This document shows, piece by piece, positions 46,844 to 55,906 of a stretch of DNA of 64,000 bases. Below the pieces are notes generated by a model. It saw only the letters and a list, made by a program, of their open reading frames with translations. It searched no databases and had not been told where the DNA came from. The DNA lies in NCBI GenBank assembly GCA_016721245.1, contig JADKIQ010000002.1, positions 431,219 to 495,218 on the forward strand, in the 5' to 3' direction. The position numbers and the translations under genes were made by a program. How positions within the stretch are numbered: position 1 is the stretch's first letter; every line of letters begins with the position of its first letter. This DNA comes from Sphingobacteriales bacterium (GTDB lineage Bacteria; Bacteroidota; Bacteroidia; Chitinophagales; JADIYW01).

Positions 46844-47734
46844 TTAACTAAACTCCGGATACAGAATCTTCTTCGTCTCACCTTCAAAACACTTGGCCAG
46901 CGATGCCGTCGTTCGCTGCAAACCCACCATTAGCGGACTATCTTTGCCGTCAATCTTTAAATCTATATTCGGAATATTTAATAATCGTCTCTTGATGTCT
47001 GTTGTTAGTTCCTGCTCGGTAGTTTCCAGCATCAGTACTTTTACCAAATGGTCAACATACGGACGATAAGGCTCCATGATATCATCTGCCAGACAATAGG
47101 CATTGTATTTATTGCGGTGATGAATGCCCAGGGTAGGCAATAAGCCGGAAGAAACCAGTCCGCGCGCCACGGTGGCACGAAGGATGGCATATCCATAATT
47201 CAGAAAATTATTTGGATACTCTCCGAAGCGTTCCCGTACAAAAAACGGGTCTTCCTCATTAAAGAGCATTTTCCAGTAATAGCGTGCAGCCTGCGCTTCC
47301 TGATTAGAGGTGTCGCCGCTGAGCACCAGTTGTGCATAGCGTTTAAGATAGTTGTTGTCTATTTCCCATGTTGATAATACTGCCGATTGGTTGTTTATTT
47401 TTGCTTTTATGGTTTGCTGCCACAGTTGTTTCTTCAAAGGTTCGGAAGCCTCAATCTGTGCCTTAAATTTTTCGGATTGTTGAGTATGTCCGTCTAAATT
47501 TAAAAGTAAACCCGTAGGGTGATGTTTGTCATTGCATGTGATGACGGCAGCATTGTTGTCTAAAAGTTTATGCAATACCGCATGGGTAACAGACACCTGA
47601 TAATGGTCAATTACTACCACACCAATATCCTCTATAGCTACCGTCACTTCCTTCTCATCCGTTTTTATCAGCAACTGTTGCTGTTGAATCGACAGGCGAG
47701 TAGGGTTACCAAAGTATAAGGTGCGTTTTATCAT
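46844..47734 (-). CDS. cas1: CRISPR-associated endonuclease Cas1
   Basis: A 296-residue type II Cas1 integrase. N-terminal beta domain (MIKRTLYFGNPTRLSIQQQQ) and alpha domain with metal ligands Glu146 (NQEAQAARYYW), His205 or His206 (TLGIHHRNKYNAY) and Glu221 (ADDIMEPYRPYVD). It integrates new spacers with Cas2. Start is 3 bp after the HIRAN gene stop. All catalytic residues are intact, so adaptation is likely functional. Confidence 0.97.
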   Translation of the reverse strand: MIKRTLYFGNPTRLSIQQQQLLIKTDEKEVTVAIEDIGVVVIDHYQVSVTHAVLHKLLDNNAAVITCNDKHHPTGLLLNLDGHTQQSEKFKAQIEASEPLKKQLWQQTIKAKINNQSAVLSTWEIDNNYLKRYAQLVLSGDTSNQEAQAARYYWKMLFNEEDPFFVRERFGEYPNNFLNYGYAILRATVARGLVSSGLLPTLGIHHRNKYNAYCLADDIMEPYRPYVDHLVKVLMLETTEQELTTDIKRRLLNIPNIDLKIDGKDSPLMVGLQRTTASLAKCFEGETKKILYPEFS

Positions 47735-47737
47735 AAC

Positions 47738-48217
47738 TTATAGATTTAAGAATCTGTTTCGATAAATATCCTTGGCATCATCCGCCCTGTTTTCAGCCAG
47801 CATGCTGTCTATCAGTTTCTGCGTAGGTATCACAAGCTCTGCATGTACTTCAATGGCTAACGTTTCATAAATATTCCGGCTTAGATCAATATGACTCACA
47901 AAGGCATTTAATTTTACGCCTTTATCCATCATATTGGCTAATACTACGTTCTCAAAAGCGGCAATGTAGCCCACTTTATATTCTTTGTAGAATACCCTGA
48001 TGGCGAAACTGTCATAGGTGTTGTCTCTGTCACGAACAAGTTGCAATTCATCCCCTTCTTTTATTTGCTTGCCGATTTCATTGAAATTATAGTGAACCAA
48101 CCCTTTTACATAATTGTCATAAATTTTTATGGATTGTACATTAATAAATGAATTGGAAGGCATAATTAATCCTCCAATACCAAGCCCAATTGATTTTAGA
48201 AAGTCTGAACGTTCCAT
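47738..48217 (-). CDS. HIRAN-domain protein encoded between cas9 and cas1
   Basis: A 159-residue protein. Residues 1-25 (MERSDFLKSIGLGIGGLIMP) resemble a Bacteroidota Tat-like/export leader but with only one Arg. Residues about 37-125 match a HIRAN domain: GLVHYNFNEIGKQIKEGDEL, LVRDRDNTYDSFAIRVFY (the N-x-YD-x-x-AI core) and KVGYIAAFENVVLANMMDKG. HIRAN domains bind 3' ends of single-stranded DNA in SNF2-type repair enzymes. The ATG overlaps the cas9 stop by one base (TAATG) and cas1 starts 3 bp after its stop, so it is part of the cas operon. Its CRISPR role is unknown. Domain assignment is fairly sure; localisation is not. Confidence 0.82.
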   Translation of the reverse strand: MERSDFLKSIGLGIGGLIMPSNSFINVQSIKIYDNYVKGLVHYNFNEIGKQIKEGDELQLVRDRDNTYDSFAIRVFYKEYKVGYIAAFENVVLANMMDKGVKLNAFVSHIDLSRNIYETLAIEVHAELVIPTQKLIDSMLAENRADDAKDIYRNRFLNL

Positions 48218-51200
48218 TATTCTCCTATTTTAGTTATTTCACCTAAGTGATTTAGTCTGACTTTTATTGGATTCATATTTATTAAACTCCCAACACTCTT
48301 AAACCTATAAAATCGCTTACTTTCCTTTGCTCCGACAATATTTTTTAATTCTGAATTCTTTGTTTCAAGATGATGCCTAAACCAATAGTCACTATTTGAT
48401 ACACTCCATACTAAATATAAATATTTACTTAGTAGTGGTTTGTTATTGTTTTGTATTGCTTCATCAGCTTCTTCTTTTGATAAACCCAAAATAAACATCT
48501 CATTTTGTTGCATACTAAATTGTAATTCTAAATTAGCAGCAGGTAGTTTTTGGAGGAATGATTCAGGTAATTCTTTATCAAATAAGGTATCCCAAATTGC
48601 GTTTGTATTTTTTATTATGTAAGGTATGCCGTATTTTTTACGTTCAACAGCATGCCAAAAAGTACAAACGTGCTGGATTTGTTTTTCTTCTCTATCTTTA
48701 TATATTGCTATATGGTGGTTGTTTCCTAGTACTGCAAAGCCAATATCCTTTCCATTTTCATCCATTTTTATTGCTTCAACAGCGGATAGTCCGGTAAAGC
48801 ATCGAACTGTGTGAATCGGTATTTGTTTTTCTTCATTAAACCACAAAACATCTTTAAAAGCTTCCTTTTCTTTTCCGTTGTGATGTTCTAATCGGTTTTT
48901 TACTAACTGTTTTACTTTTGGATCAATTATAAAAGGAATATCTTTAGTTTTTAAGTCCTGTAGCTTGTATTTTATAACATATTCTTCTTTATAGCAGGAA
49001 GCTTTCTCTAGGACTATTTCTTTATTAGTATCTAAATAAATTGGGTTCTTTTTTAATGTTGCCAATGAATTCTTGATATTATTCTCATTTTCTGTTAATC
49101 TGTTTTTTATTAAGGTTTTTGTGTGAGCATTGATAATGCTATCTGAGTACTCAAACAAGTATTTTAGTGGTTTATCTTTATCTTCTATTTTTATTTTACC
49201 ATATACAAATTGCTCATGCAAAGCACCTCTGGGTACAATTATATCTGTTTGAACTACTCTTTTCTTCCCATTTACTTTTATCTTTCTTACGCCTTTTGTG
49301 GCTACTTTCTTTCCGGCTTTAAAGGAGATTAATATTTTTTCTGCTTCTTTTTCTACATCCACAATAGAAAATGGCTTTTGTGTCACTAAGTATTTTTCTA
49401 ATAGAGTTAATTTCTCCTTGTATACGATGGCTGCCGCTTCCACTTCTTTATTCATTTCATCTTTTACCTCACTTGCATTCAATGTGTTAATACGCTGAAT
49501 AAAACCTTGCTGTGTACAAGCAATTACTAATGCGTCAATAGCATGATGTCTATGGTCGTCACGTTTTGACCAGTTTTCAATTTCTTCTTTTTGATGTTTT
49601 CGTTTGCCATGTTCACTGGTCCATTCTTTAATTACTGTTTGTCCTAATTCCTTGTATTTAGACATTTGCAGATTCATCAGTGCGTCATCCCAGCCCCATA
49701 GTTTTCTAAGTTTAGCTGTTACTGTGCCCTCTGTGGTTGTTACATTCTTACAAATTTGTTGTAATATCTCCTTTGACTTTCTCGCTATATATTGGGTTTC
49801 TCTTAGTTGTCTGTCAATAAATCCTTCCCAAAGTCTTTTGTCTGCCTCTGTCTCTTTTTTTAGTTTCTTACGCTCTGTATACTCCTCAAAAGATACTTTT
49901 AATCGTTGCATCTTACTGTAAGAGATAATTCCTCTCTTAAACCAATCGTCCACTCTTTCAATATATTTATTCAATTCCTCATTTCCTTTCTTCGAAATGA
50001 AATCATATGCTGTTTGGTTTGTCTTTGTTGAATTACAATGCCTGTGTACTAAAACCTTATTTGTTTGAGAGTCATCAAATAGCAATGCTTTTGGTACTAT
50101 ATGGTCTACATCAAAATTATCACCACTCAAAGCTTCAGAAAGATTAAACACCTGCCCACAGTATATACATTGATTTACAACTTGTGCATCTTTTATTTTT
50201 TTTTCTTTTGTTGGAAAAACGAACTTATACTTTTGTATATATCTTTTCGTAGCAGGAAGTCCCAGTTCTTGTAATCTTTTACTTACCTCTTCATTTAATT
50301 TCTTATTCCCAGAATTTTGAATATCAGCATCATTTCGTTCATCTTTACTTTGCTTAAGTTCCCGGGCAAGTTCAATTCTAATAGTATCTGGTTTTCCATA
50401 TTTTTCAATAATAGCATTTACTACATTTATCATTTGATTGATAATTTTTTCAACTACTGGTTGGCGTAGGCTATTTTTAGGTAGTAATTCAAGTTTTTCT
50501 AATGTTTCTCTTGATGCTTGTTCATCTTTGGTTAAACTATTAGAATGATTATAGCCCGCTAAACTACATGCTTGGGAATAATCATAACCTTGCATAAGAT
50601 AAGGTAATATTTTACGCATAGCCTTATTTGATTTATTCCCAAATGCTTGTTTGTTGAAGTCAATTTTAGATAGCTTTTCTGCTGTATCTTCACTGATTTG
50701 GAATCTTTTAATTAATGCATTCTTGCATTCTTCCAAATCTTTTATAGAATAGATGGTATGCCAAATTTGATAGAATGGTTCCTGTTCTAATTTTGCATCA
50801 ACTTGTAACCCCTCTTTCTCTGCTAATATTTCTCCGGTCTTTTTATCTACCAAGTATGCTTTGTGGTTTGATGGTATTGTTTGTAAGTTAAATTTCAACC
50901 ATCTGCTTTCTCCAAGTATATTGTAAATCTCTGCGTAAGTAATATTCCCTTGTATTCCCTTTGTAATTTGTTTATTTACATAGACATCCTCTTTTTTTAG
51001 TTCCAGTATTTTTAATAAGTCTGTAAAACTAAGATTAGAATTTTTAGAAAGATGTTTAACAATTAACGTTTTTTCTTCAAGATTAAGTATTCTATCGCTC
51101 CATTTATACTTAGAGCTTTCCGGGTTTTTTACTTTCAGTGATATATTATTCACTGATTCCCATATTTTACAAATTTGAAAAGAGGAGAGGTTTTTGGTGC

Positions 51201-52034
51201 TACTTTAGGTCCTGTAAAAGTTGTTTTATCTTTTAGAGTTTCTCTATCAATATATGTAGTATTAAATCCTTCAAATTCACATACGCTAACTAAGCCTTTT
51301 TGAGATTTTAATTTTCTTTGATAATAAATGATTTCATTTCTTAATTTTTCAACTACTTCATTTGTTAAAAAGCTATGTTTCTTCCTTTGAGTATTTATAA
51401 TAGTATCAAACTCTTCAATGTAAGCTTCACGTGGATAGACTTTCTTCTTTACTTGAAAGTAAGTGTCATTCTTATTTGAAACTAATAGTTCATCATAGAA
51501 ATATTGACCAATAGTTTGTTTCCTATCTTTAAGTTCGGTATATCTTCCTTTTACCTCAGCTACATATTCAGTATCCTTTTTATCTTCATTAGCCTCACTT
51601 CTCGCAGATTTGTACCCTCTCTTTTGATTAAGCATATAAAATATTCTCCCTAATTGTTCTGAGGTAATAATTGTATTTTCAGCAGCAGCATCGCTTCTTA
51701 TTTTCCATAAGTCTAAACTTGGCAATTGAAGTAATTCTTTAGATGGGTAAATATTTAATTCAGTAAGGATTTTTTTTAAGCTATATTTAAAGTCATCACT
51801 CTTTTTCAGTTGTTTTCTGTCATAACCTTTTCTTTGTGTTCGTGCTTTAGTCCTATCCTGATTCTTAGATATTGTTTGCCCTTTTTGGAATTGATCTCTG
51901 TCATCAGAACTTAAAGGAATTATTCTGGAACCCATTGATATAATACGAATAGGGATGTTGTTTTCATCTACTTCAATCAATGCCCAGCCAATACTGTTAG
52001 TGCCTAAATCCAACCCTAAAATCTTTTTTGTCAT
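48217..52034 (-). pseudogene. cas9: Cas9 (type II-C), interrupted by a single-base frameshift
   Basis: The start is ATG 52034 (MTKKILGLDLGTNSIGWALI, RuvC-I Asp9); an ATG six codons upstream is unlikely. The first frame stops at 51151 after SPLFKFVKYGNQ. The second frame, read back across the same DNA, gives SPLF-QICKIWESVNNISLKV, the canonical Cas9 sequence. One T missing from the T4 run (plus-strand A-run 51178-51181) restores about 1272 residues. Present in the second part: RuvC-II IRIELARELKQ, a CIYCGQ zinc-like motif, HNH DVDHIVPKALLF with N in HRHCNSTK, RuvC-III DDHRHHAIDALVIA and a C-terminal PAM-interacting region ending NPIKVRLNHLGEITKIGE. As written, a GTG at 51153 overlaps the stop (GTGA) and might reinitiate. 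Confidence 0.93.
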
Positions 52035-52073
52035 ATTTTTACAGTTTATCATACTAATTTAAAAAATATTTTC

Positions 52074-52081
52074 TATATTTG
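52074..52081 (+). promoter_or_regulatory. -7 box of the tracrRNA
   Basis: TATATTTG fits TAnnTTTG exactly. The predicted transcription start, 5-7 nt further on, coincides with the beginning of the anti-repeat at 52086. The box lies inside the cas9 leader on the opposite strand. Confidence 0.65.
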
Positions 52082-52085
52082 ATGT

Positions 52086-52162
52086 ACACAATTTAAAATC
52101 AATTCACAATAAGGATTATTCCGTTGTGAAAACATCTAAGGCGGGGTAACTCGCCTTTTTTT
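52086..52162 (+). ncRNA. tracrRNA
   Basis: The anti-repeat 52086-52110 (ACACAATTTAAAATCAATTC then ACAAT) pairs with positions 1-25 of the repeat without interruption, using two G-U pairs. A short nexus hairpin follows (GGA 52113-52115 with TCC 52120-52122), then an intrinsic terminator, AAGGCG at 52138-52143 with CGCCTT at 52152-52157 and a T-run to 52162. It is about 77 nt and transcribed away from cas9. It defines the crRNA strand of the array as plus. The anti-repeat, nexus and terminator order is typical of type II-C tracrRNAs in this phylum. Confidence 0.92.
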
Positions 52163-52188
52163 ATTAGTTATTAGTATAAGAATAATAC

Positions 52189-52221
52189 AAAAAATGCCGT
52201 CCATCAGGACGGCATTTTTTT
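52189..52221. terminator. Bidirectional terminator after the M13 peptidase gene
   Basis: AAAATGCCGTCC (52191-52202), loop ATCA, GGACGGCATTTT (52207-52218); A-run on the left and T-run on the right. It can end the minus-strand peptidase mRNA and stop read-through from the tracrRNA side. Confidence 0.85.
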
Positions 52222-52277
52222 ATTTATAGATACTAAATCAATCCCGAAATTTTCGGGACAGCACGACAATTTATAGA

Positions 52278-54437
52278 TTACCACATTTTTGCTCTGTCCG
52301 CTTCTTTTACAAACATTTTATCTGTTGGTTTTACACCAAATGCATTATGGAAGGCAGGTAAATTACTCAATACACCATTTACTCTGTATTTGGCAGGTGA
52401 GTGCTCGTTGGATAAAATCTGCATACGCATAGATTCCGGACGCATATTGGTTCTCCAGATAATGGCATAGTTGATGAAGAAACGTTGTTCCGGTGTTAAA
52501 CCACTGATTAAGCCCGGAGCCTTAGCAGCATTTGCTTTTTTCAATGCGTTTAAGCTGATAATCATACCGCCTAAGTCTGCAATGTTTTCACCTAAAGTCA
52601 GTTCTCCGTTTACATGTAAACTGTCATTTGGAAACGGTTTGAACCCATCGTACAGTTTTACAAATTTATCAGTCAGGCCTTCATAGCTTTTCTTGTCCGT
52701 TTCTGTCCACCAGTTTTTTAAGTTTCCTTCCGCATCATACTGGCTTCCCTGATCGTCGAAACCATGTGTAATTTCATGTCCGATTACCATACCGATACCA
52801 CCATAGTTTACCGCATCATCTGCGTATTCATAGAAGAAAGGTGGTTGTAAAATTGCTGCCGGGAATACAATCTCATTGATTAAAGGATTGTAGTAAGCGT
52901 TTACCGTTTGAGGGCCCATACCCCATTCAGTACGGTCAATTTTGTCTTTGTTTATTCTGGCCAGAACGCGCAGGTTTTCAGCATAAGCAGCGTTTAAAAC
53001 ATTTAAAACGTGCGGCTGATTTTTTACATCTGTATTTTCATATGTCCACCATTTGTCAGGATAACCGATTTTCACATCAATTTTCGCTAATTTTTCCAAA
53101 GCTTTTGCTTTTGTTTCAGCGCCCATCCAGGTTAAAACATTGATACGTTCTTTCAGAGAAGTTCTGATATTTTCAACCATGTCTAAAGCGCGTTTTTTTG
53201 CTTTAGGGGAGAAGTTGGTTTTTACATATTCCTGACCGATTAAATCTCTGAGGTATTGCTCTGAAATATTGGTAATTCTTTTCCATCTTGGTTCCAATTG
53301 TACAATACCGCTGAGTTGTGTACCAAAGAAATTAAAACGAGCATCTACGATTTCTTTGTTTAAATGTTTAGCTGTACCGTTAATTAAATGAAAGTCCATG
53401 TAGGAAACCCATTTTTCATGAGGAATCGAAGCGAACATTTTATCCAACTCTTTGTAGAAGCCCGGTTGTCCGATAACGATTTCTTTCGGTGCTACTTTCA
53501 TCTCTGAAAAAAAAGCATCCCAGTCTATGTTTTTATAGTCTGATTTAAGTTTCTCTATTGTAAAAAGATTGTATGTTTTTTCCGGATCTCTTAATTCAAC
53601 ACGTGACAGAGAAGCTTTTGCCAATGCGGTTTCAATTTCAAATACATTTTGCATTTGCTTTTCAGCAGATACTGTCTTGTCTAAGCCGGATAATTCAAAC
53701 AGCTGCTTGATGTACAATTTATATGCTTCAATATTTTTAAGTGATTTTTCATCTGTTCTGAAATAGAAATCTCGATCTGGTAAACCTAATCCACCCTGGT
53801 TAATATACATGATGTATCTGGAAGAGTTTTTTGCATCTACTTCAACATAGTATCCCAAAGGAGAATTTATATCTCGCATTCCTAATTTAGAGAAAACTCT
53901 GGACATTGATTGTAATGTATTTGCATTTTCTATTTCTGTAAACCATGGTTTTAAGGGCTCAACACCAACCTTGTTGATAGTGGCAGTGTCCATTGCATTT
54001 CTGTAGAAATCGCCTAAAATCTGAAGATTAGAGCCTTTTGGTGCCATTATTTTTAAGTTGGCTGCATTTTCTAAAATCCTTCTTACAACTATTCGGCTCT
54101 GCTCATCCAGCTTGGCAAACATATCATAGTTAGCTTTGTCATCAGGAATTGGATTCGCTTTACTCCATTTTTGATTTACATATTCATAGAAATCTTCCGT
54201 AGGTTTTATTTTTGTGCTAAAATCCATGGTTCTTATGGCAGGATCCTTAGCATTGGGTCCGCTAACCGGTTTTACTAAAGCTTTGATTTGCGGAGGTGCT
54301 GGCTTATTTGCTTGCTTGGGTGTAGTAGTTGTTTTAGCATTTGTAGTAACAGCTGTACTGGGTTTGGTGGTTTGTGCATTCGTGTTGAATGCAATGGCCG
54401 ACACCAATATCGGAATGACTAAATATTTGATATTCAT
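52278..54437 (-). CDS. M13 family zinc metallopeptidase (neprilysin/PepO-like)
   Basis: A 719-residue exported peptidase. Signal peptide MNIKYLVIPILVSAIAFNTNA and a Thr/Lys/Pro-rich linker precede the catalytic body. The M13 N-terminal domain starts at DFYEYVNQKWSKANPIPDD; NAYYNPLINEIVFPAAILQPPFF, VIGHEITHGFDDQGSQYD (HExxH) and LGENIADLGG (third ligand Glu) follow; it ends KMFVKEADRAKMW with the conserved C-terminal W. It degrades peptides in the periplasm or at the surface. No lipobox. Confidence 0.95.
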   Translation of the reverse strand: MNIKYLVIPILVSAIAFNTNAQTTKPSTAVTTNAKTTTTPKQANKPAPPQIKALVKPVSGPNAKDPAIRTMDFSTKIKPTEDFYEYVNQKWSKANPIPDDKANYDMFAKLDEQSRIVVRRILENAANLKIMAPKGSNLQILGDFYRNAMDTATINKVGVEPLKPWFTEIENANTLQSMSRVFSKLGMRDINSPLGYYVEVDAKNSSRYIMYINQGGLGLPDRDFYFRTDEKSLKNIEAYKLYIKQLFELSGLDKTVSAEKQMQNVFEIETALAKASLSRVELRDPEKTYNLFTIEKLKSDYKNIDWDAFFSEMKVAPKEIVIGQPGFYKELDKMFASIPHEKWVSYMDFHLINGTAKHLNKEIVDARFNFFGTQLSGIVQLEPRWKRITNISEQYLRDLIGQEYVKTNFSPKAKKRALDMVENIRTSLKERINVLTWMGAETKAKALEKLAKIDVKIGYPDKWWTYENTDVKNQPHVLNVLNAAYAENLRVLARINKDKIDRTEWGMGPQTVNAYYNPLINEIVFPAAILQPPFFYEYADDAVNYGGIGMVIGHEITHGFDDQGSQYDAEGNLKNWWTETDKKSYEGLTDKFVKLYDGFKPFPNDSLHVNGELTLGENIADLGGMIISLNALKKANAAKAPGLISGLTPEQRFFINYAIIWRTNMRPESMRMQILSNEHSPAKYRVNGVLSNLPAFHNAFGVKPTDKMFVKEADRAKMW

Positions 54438-54509
54438 ACTTTTTTGTTATGTTGTAAAATTAGTAGAAAGAACTGACTAAATATTACAAATTGGAGTTAA
54501 AATTTGTGA

Positions 54510-54998
54510 TTATTGTCTGTCTGCTGTCTGTTTCTTTCTGGTAAAATGCATCCAGATGCGCTCATGGAAATAATACAGGGTAACTTTGGTTATTACTTCC
54601 GTGAAACCAATTTTAAAGGCCTTCGTGTAATCGCCAGTCCAGAAGCTAGCAATAATGATGGTATCCAGTGTACCGACAATTCGCCAACTGATGCCTTTTA
54701 CCACACTCCGCAGGTGAGATTCCTGCCAGATTTCGTCTTTGTGTTCGAAATCTTCCAGTTGTTGTTCCGTAAGTTTATTGGCAACTTCTTTTCTGGTTAG
54801 CCCCCATTTTATCTTAAACCACAGACGCTCATGCAGGTAAAACAGGAATATTTTGGTAAAAACCTCGGTAGCACCGATTTTTAACGCGCTGCCGATACTT
54901 CCCGTAAAAATATAGGAAAGCAGGATAGTATCCAGCGTTCCTATAATTCGCCACGTTACACCTTTTGAGAAACTGATGAAATGTTTGTCTTTTTGCAT
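54510..54998 (-). CDS. DUF2061 membrane protein with two repeats
   Basis: A 162-residue protein with two DUF2061 units: FSKGVTWRIIGTLDTILLSY at residue 9 and VKGISWRIVGTLDTIIIASF near residue 95. Each is followed by KIGATEVFTKI/KIGFTEVITKV and HERLWF/HERIWM. Each unit probably contributes two membrane helices. Function unknown. A structured region lies in its 5' leader. Confidence 0.9.
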   Translation of the reverse strand: MQKDKHFISFSKGVTWRIIGTLDTILLSYIFTGSIGSALKIGATEVFTKIFLFYLHERLWFKIKWGLTRKEVANKLTEQQLEDFEHKDEIWQESHLRSVVKGISWRIVGTLDTIIIASFWTGDYTKAFKIGFTEVITKVTLYYFHERIWMHFTRKKQTADRQ

Positions 54999-55092
54999 AC
55001 CGGAATTATATAACCTATAGATGTAATGGACTTTAAAGGTAGCGATTTTTTGTATTTTATCTAATGAATAAAAATTTTAATTAAAAAATACT

Positions 55093-55202
55093 AAAGGCTT
55101 ACCAAATGTAAGCCTTAGATAGTCCGCCGGTGGTTGAAGGGGGTAAGTTAGTTGGTCATTTTCAAGGAACGGAGAGGCGAGGACTGCACTCTGACCAAGC
55201 TA
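55093..55202 (-). ncRNA. Candidate structured RNA region (pseudoknot-capable), unidentified
   Basis: In a 320-bp gap: AAGGCTTAC (55094-55102) and GTAAGCCTT (55108-55116) form a perfect 9-bp hairpin, followed on the minus strand by an AT-rich T-containing stretch that could make it a terminator. In addition, TTGGTCA (55152-55158) pairs with TGACCAA (55192-55198), and AGTCCGCC (55121-55128) pairs with GGC..GGACT (55176-55185). These last two cross each other like a pseudoknot. The local GC content is above its surroundings. I recognise no known RNA family. Confidence 0.4.
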
Positions 55203-55318
55203 TCATTGTCTTTTGCACAGAAACAGAATACACTTTTACTTTTTTAAAACCCCTCGTAAAAGGGTGATCAAAAAACGTTAAAGAAAAAACTAAAAACTAA
55301 TCATGTCTTTCATTATGA

Positions 55319-55891
55319 TTAGTATAACCTTACAGGAAATTCCACTTCAATATCGGTTTCGCCATTTGCGTTTGCAATATCACCAATGGAAACACCTGCA
55401 GCATTTTTATCCGGTTGATGGCGAAGGGTAATTTTAAGATTTCCAGATCCGCCTGCATTCCAGGTTGCAAAACTGAAATCTAATCCAATCGGATTACCAT
55501 TAGTGTCATTTTCACCATCGTATGTGAAGCCTGAAAGTACATTTGAAGGAGTAGACAGGTAGAAGAACTGATGATCTGTGCCTTCTTCCAGTACTTCATT
55601 TGAGATGGTATCTGCCGGTGTTGATTGAGAATTTAACAATGTAATTTTCGCAGAGTAAATCGCTGCTTTTTCGATAATGATACTGTCAATTGTTGCAGAA
55701 ATTCCACCAGTTCCGTCAGGGTCATTAAAGACAAAATTTTGTACAGATAGACTGCCTTGTTTTTGTAATGAAAGAATCACAGTGGTAATTAACTCTTCTT
55801 CATTTGGAGGAGTTATGGGATCTTTTTTACAGCCGGCAAAAATGATACTTGCCAGTAAGAGAACAGATGCTAAAGTTTTTGTTATTTTCAT
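55319..55891 (-). CDS. Small lipoprotein encoded after the TonB receptor
   Basis: A 190-residue lipoprotein (MKITKTLASVLLLASIIFAGC, then KKDP). The mature part is beta-rich: TVILSLQKQGSLSVQNFVFNDPDG, GTDHQFFYLSTPSNVLSG, LKITLRHQPDKNAAG. Small lipoproteins of this type accompany TonB receptors in Bacteroidota. It is 15 bp downstream of the receptor gene, in the same operon. Ligand unknown. Confidence 0.8.
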   Translation of the reverse strand: MKITKTLASVLLLASIIFAGCKKDPITPPNEEELITTVILSLQKQGSLSVQNFVFNDPDGTGGISATIDSIIIEKAAIYSAKITLLNSQSTPADTISNEVLEEGTDHQFFYLSTPSNVLSGFTYDGENDTNGNPIGLDFSFATWNAGGSGNLKITLRHQPDKNAAGVSIGDIANANGETDIEVEFPVRLY

Positions 55892-55906
55892 AATGGTTTT
55901 ATTTAG

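Noticed and set aside
48217..52052. A genuine two-subunit Cas9
   Set aside because: A single-base correction in a homopolymer restores the canonical sequence at the junction, and many other genes in the window show the same type of break. Kept only as a remote alternative.
52241..52262. TCCCGAAATTTTCGGGA palindrome as an operator or terminator
   Set aside because: Short, without T-run, downstream of a better terminator; too little evidence for a role.
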